From: Sphagnum magellanicum
Taxonomy: Eukaryota > Streptophyta > Sphagnopsida > Sphagnales > Sphagnaceae
Length of the DNA: 64,000 nucleotides
Assembly: GCA_021904315.1 (NCBI GenBank)
Contig: CM038912.1
Span: 18,315,061-18,379,060 of the forward strand
Direction of reading: 5' to 3'
The notes below the pieces were generated by a model, which saw only the letters and a program-made list of their open reading frames with translations, was not told the DNA's origin and did not search any database. Made by a program: the position numbers and the translations under genes. Positions 1 through 12,159 of the stretch are shown piece after piece (positions within the stretch are counted from its first letter, which is position 1; each line of letters begins with the position of its first letter).

Positions 1-1313
1 CTTCATTAAATCCTACCAACTAAGGACTTTCAAATACTACAAAAGTGCACCCAAATTCCCTCGTAAATTTTTGTTTTGATTTGAATAAAACTTTAGTGAA
101 AAAATATTCAATATCCAATATTGTTTCAATTGTAGGTTGAAACACTATGAAATCAACTCAGTGCACCCTTACTCATCGAAGGCTTTCCAATGGTACCAAG
201 AGCGTAGCAAGAGGCACTGTGTGGTTTGGGAGATCACAATGGGACAAACCAACAAAATAAACAAACTACCCTTCCATCATAGATGGATGATGTTGGTTGT
301 TTTCGAGTATTTAGTTTAATAAGATTTATGTACTCATTTCAATGTCAAAAATGTTGTCACTAAAGGGTTAATGCTTTAATTGATATTGTGAACACTTATG
401 TTGGAGAATATGTGTATGTTATCCTTTTTTATTAGGTGATAAAAATTTGAGAATTTGTAACAATTTGATGGTCTTAATTTAAAGCCTTAGTAAATGTTGA
501 ACTAGTTAAATTCATTTAATTGACCATTATCAACATAATATATCTTTATATATATATTTAATATTGTGTAACGACATTTAATCAACCTTCAAACAACCTT
601 AATCACATTTAATAAATCTTAATTATGCTCTAACAACTTTAATACAATCTCAACATAAAATCTAACCTGGGTTTAGCTCATGAGAAACTTCACTTATTGC
701 TTGCTTAACAAAGTGTTGGAGACAGAAAGACTGAATTTTTATTTTATTTTTATATACAAAAAAGCAGTTGTCCACAAAGGAGTAAATTTTTAGTCACCTG
801 TCCTACTATGGTTAGTGAGTTTGCACTACATCAGCAAATCTTTAAAGCAGTTCATAAACCTTAAAACCCTAAATCCTCCCAACCATGACACCATTAACAG
901 CCTTCACTTGAAGTTGATAACATTAACAACTAAAATTTAAATTTGAACATGACAATCCCACTACTAGCTTACCCTAATTTCAACAACACTAAAACCTTTT
1001 TGTTCAACTTTTCCTAAAAATTACAATGAAGTACTTGGGGATTTGTTCACACTCCAATGCATTCAAGAGGAAATACACGTCATACTTTTCAGTCAGTATG
1101 GTGGGTGCTGGCCAAGGCATTTGCAACAGTTTCATATATCACTTGCCATCTTGTTGAGGGTAAGGACTGGCATTATCAACCCAAGGTTCAAAAAACTCTG
1201 AATGGAATCTCCCTTGATTTTGGACTGTGTCATGAATTGACGACGATGATGAGTGTGTTGGGGTTGTATTACAAAGAGTCAAAATTTGAGCAGGAAGTAA
1301 AAGATGGGGCCTC
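1..1313. other. AT-rich 3' flank of the NPH3-like gene
   Basis: I see no supported gene here. The part next to position 1313 is the 3' side of the minus-strand NPH3-like gene. Overlapping AATAAA motifs on the minus strand (plus-strand TTTATT at about 738-748) could be its poly(A) signal, which would give a 3' UTR of roughly 570 bases; this is inference only. Short ORFs at 137-319 and 1057-1341 show no family resemblance. Confidence 0.5.
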
Positions 1314-4300
1314 CTACGAGATGGAACTCCGCCAGGGATGACTGGAACGTGTAGACTGTAAAGGCGACACACCCACTGATGAGTCCTTGTGGTGAAATAC
1401 ATGACTTAGTCGCTTCAATCCAGAGACCCAAGATGGCTGATGTGCTTTTTGTTTTGTGAGCTTCTCTAACTGCCAAAACACACAACATTTCCACCACAAA
1501 AGCGTCAAAAGCGGGCAACAACAGAAGCAGAGAGCTCTGAACAACCAAGCTTCATGTGGTCTGCAGTTGATTGAAATTGCCAACCAATTCTGTCCCTGAC
1601 AATTTCTCATAAGTGATCATTTCTACTTGCGTGAATCTCTCATTTTGATGAAAAGACGCAGCAAGTCTGCTTTACTTATATACCTGTTGTGTAACAGCTG
1701 AGTAATCCTGGTGTAGCTCCATAAACTTGGCTTTCATGAACATGACATCCTGTTGAAGTGCTTTGATGTCCATTTGGGTACTGGAATTCTCATGCCCTGA
1801 TTGGCTTACCAGAGTCACCTGTTGGCTGCCACCCATTGCTTCTTGCTTAAGAGGTGAATCAGACGGTTGGTAGTTTCTCACAAAACTGCTGCCTGTAATT
1901 GCATTCCTCAGCTTTAATTGCTCACTAAAAAGGACCTGAAAGAGCACAATGAAGTTGAGTCAAAACCATGCCTGAGCTAGCTGCTCTGCATCATGTGTTT
2001 CAAAAGGCTTAGAAATAATTCATAAAACCCCAAAAAAATTTGATCGGATTACAGAACATCCAGAAAACATAATCCAGCAAAATTGCAAACAAAACTTCCA
2101 CAAAGAGGTTCTGAAGTGGGAAAAAAAAAACCCCATGACAATTCTTACTTGGATAACAATACGTAGAGGGAGTCGCTCATTCTCTGCTGCATGCATACAA
2201 GCTTCAAGAGACAACCTTTGACAGTCCATCATCCGACATAGCTTCTTCCGCTCATGCTCAGATATACCTGGATGAGCCTGCAATTTCATAGCAAACCAGA
2301 GCTTCAAAAAAGATCTAGCAAAGCAAAATATGAAAGTTATGGTTATGGACAGAGGGTGCAATCTTTCTCTATGGACTACTACTACCTATTAGTTTTCTAG
2401 ATTGCAAGTGATGAGAAGAGCATACTTTTGGGGGAATTTTCAAGAACCCTATTGTTTGTTTTTCCCTCAACCAGATAGATGCCACCCAAATTAATGAAGC
2501 AGGGCATGTATATAGGTGTCTCTCAAGGTGCCAAAAACCCACTTGCCTACTTGTGCTTTTGTGTATGAGTGTGAGTTTACCTTAAGGTAGGTGTCAATTG
2601 CACGGTAAAGTCCATCATCTGTGACCCGAGAAAACTCAGGGAGGGCTTCTGCAAGCGCCTGAAATTTCGCACATGGCAATTGACCATCCCTAGCAACCTC
2701 AGCAAGATAGCTATCTATTAGTTTTGCAACTTTCATCTTGGCAGTGTGAGGTGCAACAGGTGGCTTCCCGATTGGCGCATTGTTGTTGATGATTGCATCC
2801 CCAGTGAATTTGTCTTTGCTAGCACCTTCCCGCACCTTATTCACTCCAATATGGTCCTGTATCCAACCCACCACCACCACCCAAGTTTCAACTGAGTCAG
2901 ATCTACTACAGTGTGAATTACAAACTTCGAAAATGCAAAAGGAAAATCTAGTTCAATTTATTACCCCTCAGCTATTGGAAGCATAATTGTTAATTATTCT
3001 TCCAGTCAAATTTTTTCACTACAAAACTGACACCCATGGACAACCATGATCCTTTTGTCATGACACCAACAACCCCAAGCATAAGAAGAAGAAGAAGAAG
3101 AAGATTCCCATTCAGCTCCATCACAGATCACAGTCAGATTGCAGGATTACACAAAACAAGTCAGGCAGGGATTGCCAAACTTCTGTTGTATTAGACCAAA
3201 AAAACAAGAAGAATTCAAATGTCTGTTGATAATTATGAGATTCAAATGTTTGTTGTCTGACTGAGCTACAACAAACAATTCTCGAAGGAAATTAAAATCC
3301 TCCACAATCTGCTTGCTGGACTCATGAATTCATCACAATATCTCAGCAAATTATGTGGTGACTGACGATTCTCAGCTGCAGCAGTCAATCTGCTGACAAT
3401 CTTAGCAGCAGAAGCAATCTGCGGCTGACACAATTGACAATTGAATCAGCAATCTTGTTACATTGATCTTGCAGCAGAAGCAGCAGTATTGCAATCTATT
3501 GAACACAATTCAAGACAAGCCCAGCAGCAGCAATGCACAGTGACATGAATCTTCTGGCAGCAGCAAATCTGCCAAGTTCACACAATTCAAGACAAGCTCA
3601 GCAGCAGCAGCATTGTGCAGGTGATGACATGAATGTTCTCACAGCAGCAAATCTGCTGAGTTCACACAATTCAAGACATGCTTAGCTCAGCAGCAGCAGC
3701 AATGTGCAGGTAACATGAATCTTCTGGCAGCAGCAAATCTGCTGAGTTCACACAATTCAAGACAAGCTCAGCAGCAATCTGACCATGTTGTTGAGCAAGC
3801 ACAGCAGCAGGAGGGAGAGGAGGGGAGCTAGAATCTGACTTAGTAGTAGAATTCCTACCTGCACAAGGAATTGCTCCAGAACTCTATGGACAATGTCGAT
3901 GTCGTAGAGAGTGTCGCTGGTATGCAGGAAGGAGGGGATGAGCAAGTCGCTGAGCGTGGCACTTTCCAGTTGCATTCCAGCTCTTCTCTCCAGCTCCTTC
4001 ATGCACACTTGGCTGGCGTTCAACAGGCTTGCAGCGCGCAGTAGACGCAGCGACGCGCTGCAGGAGATGGCGTCTGCTTGACACGGAAGCATGCCCACTA
4101 GTCCCTCCAGAATCATCGCCCTGCTGCTGCTGCTGCTGTTTTGTGTCGTCGTCGACTCTGATCTAGTTCTCTCCTTGTTGTTTCCTCCCAGTCGTGACTT
4201 GGGTGGCGAGTCTACAGCAGCACTGCAAGAAGGAGGAGGAGAAGGAGGCCGCGGCCCCGGCGGCGGCAACGACGAGTCCTCAACTTTGGAATTGGGTGAG

Positions 4301-5830
4301 CCATGGTTGGAGCTGGCGGGTGATGGCGATGAAGAAATATAATTTCTGTGCAGCTCAGGCACCCATTTGTGTGCGTAGTAGACGACGGCGGCGCCCATGA
4401 GCTCCGGACGCATTCCTTTCACGCGGATGGCGCTCATTACGTATCCGAAAGATTCCAGACTGAGGCTGGAGGCATCCTCGAACCACCAATCATGAGGAAT
4501 CTGCTGCATGGAGCTGGTGGTGGTGGCGGCGGCTGCTGTCGAGTTAGCTGAGTGGGTGCTGGAGCTGGTGGTGCTCGGTGACGATAGGACGCAAGCAGAA
4601 GAAGCAGAAGAACAAGACGAAGATGGTGATGATGATGATGATGAGGAGGAGGAGTATGACCAGCGAATGCCTCTGGGATCTGTACAAGCTTTCCATGCCA
4701 CGGACTCAATGCATCTCTTCACGATGTGAAGCTCCTTGGCCCATGGAAGCAGCTTCTCGCAAGTCTGCAGTACAGTGATGGATTTCTTCCACGACGTCAC
4801 TACCTCGGAGGTAAGAAAAGCTTCTGCTCTCGTTACCAGGTTGTGCTGCTCGAACTCCTCCGTCATCTCCAAATACTCCGCTGCACAACGCAAGGCGGCA
4901 ACGTTGCGTGGTGTGATCTTGACTGTGATCCCGTAGCAGAATTTCACAGCCAGTTCAAAAGCGTCACCACCGCCAGGCATGTCGTCCATGTTGATACAAT
5001 CCTTCTCCGTATCACGCGACTCGAACACCAGTCGGTTCAGCCGCCCGCTTCTTGACAGCAAAGGAAACTGCAGCTCACCAAGCACCAACACCCCATCTCT
5101 ATAATTCAGATCAGACACTGCAGCTCAACATTCTTCTTCTCCTTCTTCTTCTTCTTCGGAAACAAGCAGGTGATGGGTTCTTTTACTGTACCTTGTGGAG
5201 ATGAAAGCTCATGTCTGCAACTTTCACCAACAAGTCGCTGTCGAGCTCTGTTGCCGCTACCCTGCAGTAAGAAAGAAAGAAAGAAAGACAGACAGACAGA
5301 CATCAGTTCTTGCACGATGAACAAGCTTAGTTCAGAAGAAGTACTGCAACTACTTTCGACGATACCCAATAAGTCTAACTGCATGAAGAAGAAGAAGAAG
5401 AAGCTAAGACATTGGATGCACCAACAGCAGCAGTGCAATGGAGAATGGATTTAGGAGTTCATCAGTGCGGCGCATGCACGTGTGTACAATACCATGTCTG
5501 GCCTTTCTTTTGCAAGGAATCATGATCGCCCTTCAACAAGCCTGCAGGTTGCGCGAATTTGCAAGTGGAGCTGCAGCTGAGTGTTTTGTGCGTCGCAGCA
5601 GCAGCAGAAGGAGGAGGATGAGGAGGAGGAGAAGCATTGTTACTATTGTTGTGAAATCTTCGCACTCCAGCTCCTCTGGGACTCACAACAGCTACCTCTG
5701 CATGATGCGACTGTTGTAACTTGGCGGGTTTCATGAGCGCTCCACATCTTCCAACGCCCATGACCAACTGCGCCCCCGCCTCTACCGCCGTATAACCTTC
5801 GTCTATGTGCACCCTTGTCATGATCGCCAT
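1314..5830 (-). CDS. NPH3/RPT2-like BTB/POZ domain protein, 7 exons, 809 aa
   Basis: Coding exons in sense order are 5830-5493, 5261-5192, 5067-3859, 2856-2581, 2277-2149, 1935-1684 and 1469-1314, ending in TAG. All six introns have GT/AG borders and phases fit. Residues ~118-225 are a BTB/POZ domain (SDLLVKVADMSFHLHK joined to FPLLSRSG across intron 2; PGGGDAFELAVKFCYG). Residues ~274-322 are Ser-rich. The NPH3 domain runs from ~328 (DWWFEDASSLS) to ~690 and includes YDIDIVHR at ~524 and VLFSEQLKLR at 675. A helical, probably coiled-coil stretch follows, and the protein ends RSSIS. The family acts at the plasma membrane as phototropin-signalling scaffolds or CUL3 substrate adaptors. The N-terminus (112 residues before the BTB exon) is longer than usual; Met1 is the first in-frame Met, but Met24 or Met33, or a further 5' exon, is possible. 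Clade within the family is not assigned. Confidence 0.95.
3506..3776. repeat. CAG/CTG-rich minisatellite in intron 3
   Basis: Four imperfect tandem units lie in the 1,002-bp third intron of the NPH3-like gene. The shared phrase CAATTCAAGACA begins at 3506, 3583, 3667 and 3753, so the period is 77, 84 and 86 bases. Each unit carries runs of CAGCAG on the plus strand (CTG on the gene sense strand). More degenerate CAG-rich sequence extends back to about 3360. Confidence 0.85.
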
Positions 5831-5943
5831 TGCCGTGAGAGCTTCACACCAGCAGCAGACCTAGATAAATCTTTCTTACACAACAAACAAACTTCTGTTT
5901 CCAACTCCACACACTCCCCTACGCTCCCTCCGTTCCTCCCTAA

Positions 5944-5977
<34 letters not shown>

Positions 5978-6362
5978 AGTGCTCGCTAGCTCCAATTCTA
6001 AACCTCTCTAAGTGAAAAAAAGATGGGATTCTTCTGCTTCTTCTTCTTCTTCGGTAAATTGCTGCGCTCGGAGGGAGCTTGCAGAGTGGCAAATCAACAA
6101 CACCGTCGTCGTCTTCTTCTTCTTCTTCTTCTTCACCACCGCGACGAGTCCAAGCTCTGCTCTGGAGAGGCCTCATGGAACGAACGAGTGTTCTTCCCTT
6201 GCAAGCTGCTCGCGACACCCGAGACTCCGACTCACTCTCTCAACGAAAGCCCACAAACTACGTTCTCATGGCCTGAGCCCACAATCTACGTTCTCATCAC
6301 CCCCTATGAGAACGTACCTAGTCCGCGGGCTTTGGTGGGCTAGATAGGTAGGTAGTTTTGGT
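5831..6362 (-). promoter_or_regulatory. 5' leader and proximal promoter region of the NPH3-like gene
   Basis: This is the sequence just upstream of the first in-frame Met. It is rich in CT on the plus strand (GA on the sense strand), with a clean dinucleotide run at 5946-5975 and CTT runs near 6040 and 6110-6130. GA-rich leaders are common in plant genes. I see no clear TATA box at a convincing distance, so the transcription start is not placed. Several ORFs here are only readings of the simple repeats. Confidence 0.45.
5946..5975. repeat. (CT)n microsatellite, about 15 units
   Basis: An uninterrupted CT dinucleotide run lies about 115 bases upstream of the NPH3-like start codon. It reads GA on the sense strand and is probably inside the 5' leader. 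Confidence 0.95.
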
Positions 6363-6660
6363 CAGTGTTGGCTGGTTTACCCGGTTTGCCCGGCACGGTT
6401 ACAACTATTGATTTATCGATTTCGGTTCGGTTCTGATTATTAGTAAAAACCAAAGTGGATTGGGTCTGATTTTTTCCAAAAACTCGGTTTAATACCAGAT
6501 TTTGTTCGGAAATTGGAACAAAAACTGGACCTGGAACTGCAATTTTTGAAAATTTTCCTTTTTTTTTCTCCCCAAAAAAAAGGTCTGGAAGGAACCAGGG
6601 GTTAACCGATAGTTACCTAACCATCAGTTTCAGACCAGGTTACCTGGAACCAGAACCGGG
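6363..6660 (+). mobile_element. Truncated hAT-type MITE relic
   Basis: The left end reads CAGTGTTGGCTGGTTTACC, nearly the terminal sequence of the better-preserved element at 56109-56585. The body has the same word style (repeated ACCGG, GGAACCAG, GGTTAACC). No matching CAACACTG right end is present before the G-rich tract at 6660, so the element looks truncated and no target duplication can be shown. Confidence 0.5.
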
Positions 6661-6790
6661 AGGGGGGGGGGGTTGGTGGCGGGTGGGGAAGGGAGAAAGA
6701 AAGAAAGAAAAGCAGAAAATTGGTTGGGAGGCCTGGGGGGGGTGGGGGGGGAGATTTGGGGCGGTGTCACGTGGGTGGGGGAAATTGGTA
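6660..6790 (+). other. G-rich island with quadruplex potential
   Basis: About 130 bases contain several runs of 4 to 12 guanines on the plus strand, separated by short A/T spacers. This is striking in an AT-rich neighbourhood and lies about 830 bases upstream of the NPH3-like start codon, with the C-rich strand as gene sense strand. Quadruplex formation is inference from composition. Confidence 0.7.
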
Positions 6791-7571
6791 GTGGGGGCTT
6801 TTCTGACAACAGCCCCTTTATTCAAGACCTCAACATGAATCCCTTTTTTGTCTTGAGCTAGCGCCGTCGCGTGAGTCCTCCTCTAAGGGTCTTGCCAATT
6901 ATGGAGGGACGTTATAACCCCCTTTAATTAGGATGATGATTCTCTTATGAGAGCTAATAATAATTAACAGAGCAAATGCTAAATTTGGATTCACAGACCC
7001 TAATTTAGTTTAGTTTCCAGATGGTATTATTATACCATACATATCAAAGTAACCCAATTTGTTTTTGGGGTTTTTAGTTTTAACCATGGTACCAGTGTAG
7101 GTGCAGGTTCACCCAAGCGCCTGAGGAAGGGAGGGAGGGAGGGAGGGAGGGTCGGAGAGAGCGTTTTTCATCCTTTCTATTTTACACTCCTCCTATCATG
7201 TTGGTCCATCAGTAGGATTGGCCAGCTGCAACATGAAAGCTGGATGGTGGATGGATGGATGGAAAATGCTTTTTGAACAGATAAAAAATTTGGCTTCTAG
7301 TTCTCTAGGTGTCCATGGTGGTTAAGCTCAGTTTCTGTTTTTTTGCTATCTCCTTATTAACAACCCACTAGACTAGCCTTTTTACCTTGGTTATGACCAT
7401 CTACAAATGCATCTACTTAATAGGTAGTCACCCCTATCTTCTAGATTCTTCTTTGGCAAAAAGGTTTGCCAAATTTCTGGGGCCATAGCCAAAGGAAAAA
7501 GGGTGTGAAGAGGAGGGGAAGTAATAAATAGGTAGGATAAAGCCCCCCAAGATGGGGTGGGGCGGAGGGCA
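6791..7571. other. Non-coding flank with GGGA and GGAT tracts
   Basis: I see no gene. The stretch holds a GGGA tetranucleotide run at about 7127-7152 and a short GGAT run at about 7241-7262. Confidence 0.5.
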
Positions 7572-7627
7572 ATTCCCAAAAACAAAAGGGCCTAGGGTTG
7601 CTAGGCCCTTTTTTAGTTTTTGGGAAT
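7572..7627. repeat. 56-bp foldback hairpin
   Basis: The left arm ATTCCCAAAAAC plus AAAAGGGCCTAG pairs with the right arm CTAGGCCCTTTT plus GTTTTTGGGAAT, leaving a loop of about three bases and a small bulge. Weaker outward pairing (TAAAGCCC near 7538 against GGGCTTTA near 7640) suggests the core of a foldback MITE. No flanking target duplication was identified. Confidence 0.7.
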
Positions 7628-8143
7628 GTCTGTCACCCTGGGCTTTACCCATTGTAAATCACGAGGGGAATGTCATCATAAACCTAAACGTTAGGAAGAT
7701 GGCGAGGTGTGCGTAGTAGGAGGATGAGGGTTCTTGCACCAACTCCATAGTCCTCCTCAAACGCCACTTCTTAGAGCATTTCCATTGCAGCAGCTCAATA
7801 TTGATGTGTGGCCCCCTCTTGCCAAATCATATATATTAATTCACTTGGTCTGTCTGTGACAATGACTCCGGACGGACAGTGGCCACGAACAGTTGTTTGA
7901 AAAGAAAAGTTTTTTTAAAAAATCAAAAACATCAATCAAACATTGTTGAAATAACACACCTGTGCATTATGGGTTCACACTAGTCTTGGATGAGGTGCCT
8001 AGTCAAATCCAGTGGATCCACTGGAAGATTGCTATGACCCTGGAAACAACAATGCATTTCTTCAATGGCCCTCCCCAAAATATTAGTCTCAAAGTCATGT
8101 TTATTGATTGCTGCTTGTGTCTGTCTGATTGCTTAGATAGTTT
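7628..8143. other. Unannotated AT-rich interval
   Basis: I see no gene, conserved domain or clear repeat here beyond the outer arm of the 7572-7627 hairpin. Confidence 0.4.
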
Positions 8144-8297
8144 GATTGCTCAAGGTGGGTTTGCTATTAGTAGTTTCCCACCTATTTGATGCAGTCCCAG
8201 TTTTAGTTTTATGGGTAGTTTTAGTTTCCTTGAGTTGGAAAAAAAGTAAATAACCAAAACTTGGATGTGAGAAATATTTTTGCAGTTTCACATACTG
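8144..8297 (+). repeat. Dispersed repeat, copy 1
   Basis: This segment matches 34828-34968 in the same orientation. Both share, in order, a GGTCAAGGT-like start, TTTGCTATTA, CCACCTATTT, CAGTTTTAGTTTTATGGG-like sequence, AAAAAGTAAATAA and a TTTTTGCA..TCACATA end. The family is unidentified and no open reading frame is shared. Confidence 0.65.
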
Positions 8298-11200
8298 AAC
8301 TGAACACCCCTGGGTATGTGCTCTTGAGCATGAGAGGGATATTATATGTGGAGATGGTGTAAGATGCCTCCAAAATTGTTAGGAAGGATATTCATGGATT
8401 GAAGAAGGTACGCTCCCAGCACACAATTGACATTTCTCCAAGTGCCTTCCCAACTTAGAATTTGTAGATTTTGTGTCATGCTGAGTGCATTCATTTCACA
8501 CCTTATCCATTTGGGCAATGGTGTTGTTATGTGAGGCTTGCTTGTTGCCATTGTGACCCCAAACTAACTAGTCAGATACAAAATTAAGAGTACAGAAATG
8601 AAACACAGTTCCTCAGCCCTCTCAATGTTCTTGGGCTCAGGAACTAAGGCATTCTTGGGTCACTAATAGTTTGCCTAACATCCAATTTCCTCAGTTCTGA
8701 GAACATAGCAAAGGCCAAGGGGGAAAAAAGCCTTCCACATACACAAAAATTTTAATGAGCACAACAAAGAAAGAGAAGACAAACTTTTTACCCCTTGTTG
8801 TAATGTAGCCTTGCCACAAGAGTTACAACATCAAGATTTCTCACAAGACATCATCAACATGGGAAAAGGTGGTGGCAACAAAGGGAATGAACAAACAAAA
8901 CAAGGAAACATTCATGTCCTCCTCACAAGGGCCAATGGCCACAGGAGGAGGATTCTTGAACAATGGAAAAGAAAAAATCTGGACAAGATCTTGGCCCCAT
9001 GAGCACCAGTCTTGGACCCCACCCTTCCCACCCCCAGGAGTTGGTGTGTCCAAAAGATGTACTAACAAGGATCTTGCCTATTCCACCCGGGACCTCTACA
9101 TGAAAAATTGGCCATTGAGAGTAGATTTGAATCCCATCAAATGGACAATATTGTGGCCCCGGTCAATCAAAAAAAAAATCATTTTCTATTTCTCTTGCTT
9201 TTGAAGAGCACTTTATCTCATGCATAATTTATAGGTTGAAACTCAATTCCACATAAAATGTTTTTATGAATTTTATGGATTAAGTAACTTGTGAGAGGTC
9301 ATTGGTGACAAAACATCAAAAGTATTTCCAATAAACGAGATGATCTTGAGTCAATCACTAGACATAACCTATCGTTCAAGAGCCACAACATAACAACCCT
9401 CATGTTGATGGATGAAAAGTTGTGTGACCTTGTTTTCAATGGATGAAAACCTATGTATGTCGTCCTAGCTGCATGATGCATGGGAAGGGAAGGGTGAAAG
9501 ATTATGTTTGGTGAATGTTGAGTGAAGCTTGAGAACCTCTAGATGACAGGTTATGACATAATCAATGTGGAAATCATCCATAGCAATATTTGAAGAAAGT
9601 GATGACCATCCCATGGGAAGATTTAACCAAATTTGATTATAGACCATATATGGAAATATAAATTTTTAAATCATCCTTCTATATTCAAGTTGGAACCAAA
9701 TATTAAAAATTGGTAATATTTACTCTATTTTTTAGAAGTCAACTCCCCGCCCAAATCACTTTTTTTTCTTTTTCTTTTTTTTAAATATAATTTCACCAAC
9801 AAAAGAAAAGATAATTATATGAGTTCATGTTATTTAAAGCCTATACTTCAACCAAAGTGTTGCATCCGAGCTATTATATTGCTGATGGTGGGAATGCTCT
9901 AACCATGGGTGGATGTATTCTAGCCATGTCAATAAGGTTGCACTCCAAAATCTTTCCCATGTTCTTAGTTTTTTTCATCCACACATAAGCCATTTCTCAT
10001 AAAACTTCCCCTCCTTGTATTTCATATTTTCTTGGCCTATTCTAGCATTATTTTGCAATTTTCAAAAAAATAATGCTGCCTTATGGGGGACCTTCAAAAC
10101 ACTACTTCCAAAGGGGTGGGGGAGGGGGATTTGAAAGATCGACCATTATGAAAAACATTATGAATAAGATGTTTAAGAGATGACAACAATATGAATGTGG
10201 GGCTTTTTTCATATAAAATATGTTCAAAATCATATTCCAAATTTGGAAGGAATTAAAGGAACTTAATCTTCATCTTAATTCCTTAGGAATCTTAATTTCT
10301 TAATCTTAATTTTCTGATTGGTAATTTTTTTTGTGTAATAATTTTTTTTAATGCAATAAAATGCCTCAAATTGAATGTTCAAAAGCTAAAGAGTTTAAAA
10401 TAAGAGAATTTTGTGAACTTGATTAACTATGATGCCAAGAAAGTGCTATTTAACTACCCTTTGGGTGTAGCCTGCAGGAAGACAAGTTCTTCAGAACTCA
10501 TCAATCATACCATTTCACAAATCATTAAAATTCAATCTTCAATGTTCCATCCTTTAGTGACTACATTCAAGGCATACTCTTCTTGCTAGAATTTTTTTTT
10601 TTTTTTTTTCAATCCATGTTGTCCTATTGTGATTAGTATCAATTAATTAGGTGTGCATCGAAAGTTCAAAGTTTTTTTTCTTTAAGGATAGGCCTCATTC
10701 ATTGGTCAATCACCCAAAATAAACCAAAAGTCTCACAACTCAATATAAAAATACATATAAAAATCATCAAATACATGCTCATTCCCCTTCTTTGCCTCTC
10801 TAGAAGAGAATGGGACTTCACAATTCCAAGACTGAAGCTCAAGCCTTTATATATTAATTCACTCAATAAAACTGGCCAAAATTGCACAATTTTTTTGCAC
10901 TAGACAAATATACTTGTCAAATTTTGCACTTTTTTTTTTTTTGGGGGTGCAAAAGACAAGTATCCTTGGTTACCATTTTTTTTATCTAGACTAACACCCT
11001 AGCACCTTGGCCAATTCAAAACTAATTATATTATTTTCAGAAATGTTGACATTTTCAAATTTTATTTCTTCAAAATCAAAAAAGAGTGTGAAGGATAATA
11101 GTGAATATTTAGGAATATTCCATTTGTTGAAATGAATTTTTTTCAAAATTAATTAATTATTTGATGGACAGGTGTTGAAATGACCAAGGTACTACTAGGG

Positions 11201-12159
11201 TATCCCAATTCATGATTGGGAAACTTATTAAGTGCTTTCAATCTTTCAAGTTGTTTGGTTATAACTGAATGCAAAAAGAAGCTAGACCCACATTGAACAA
11301 AGTGGAATACGATATGTTTATGTTGTTCCAAATATTAAATTGACGGGCCTAATTGTGAAGAATTGTGTGGACCTTGCACCATTTATGACCCTCTAGTGGA
11401 GCCTTAGGGGGCTTTTGATTCTATAATGTTGGAACTTTTTAAGCAATTTGGTTAATGCAATACAATTATTTTGGAGCATTTGAAATGAGAATCAACCACA
11501 AAAATAAAATTGGAAAAGATATGTATAAATAATATGGGTGTATTAGTTATCAATTATTTGGTTTTGGCCTTTGTTTTTCAAAAAAATTATTTGTTTGGCA
11601 ACATAATAAACTTTGAATTTTATTTTTCAAAATTAGAATGTAACATCATTTCGTTTATCAATAAAACCCATTACCCACATCTTCTAGTATAAGCATATTT
11701 TTTAAAAGATAAATTTGTAATTTTAAACCATGAAAAAATTATATATATATATTCCTTGTTGTAAGGGTATACGTGTGAGTCCAAGTTTTTAAACACAATT
11801 CTCTATCAACTAAGCAATAGTTTTCCATCCTTCAATATACCCTTTAAGGTACCATAACAATTTGTTATAAAACTTTTGAGTCATACGTTGGACCCTACTC
11901 ATAATCATTGATAAATTACATCGGTAATCAAAATTGCAAAAAATGGAAATCAAATATTTTCCCACCAATAGATCAACACAAAAGATAATTTTTAGATGCT
12001 ACTTTAAAACAATTGATACACTCCAGGCCCTAGGGTTTTGCTAGGTTTTGGTCCACAAAGGAAAATAGGATCACCCCCCATGTTGTCAAGAGTTTTCTAT
12101 AGAATTTTGTTACTAAGGATCCTTCTTGGAATTTTGTTCAATACCTTGCAACTTAGGCC
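8298..12159. other. Unannotated AT-rich interval
   Basis: I found no gene. The ORF at 8869-9204 is the longest but matches nothing I recognise, has no supporting splice structure and sits in low-complexity DNA. Homopolymer T runs occur near 9760, 10590 and 10930. Confidence 0.4.

Noticed and set aside
137..319. 60-codon plus ORF near the left edge
   Set aside because: No family resemblance, no splice context, and AT-rich surroundings; could be chance or a transposon scrap.
4091..4936. Several ORFs on the plus strand across 4091-5055 and small minus-strand ORFs in other frames
   Set aside because: They overlap exon 3 of the NPH3-like gene in other frames and are low-complexity readings of its Ser-codon runs.
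5940..6347. Overlapping ORFs of ~60-110 codons on both strands
   Set aside because: They read CT and CTT simple repeats as poly-Phe, poly-Leu or poly-Arg/Glu; no domain or splice support.
8869..9204. 111-codon plus ORF
   Set aside because: Composition is not gene-like and no recognisable motif was found.
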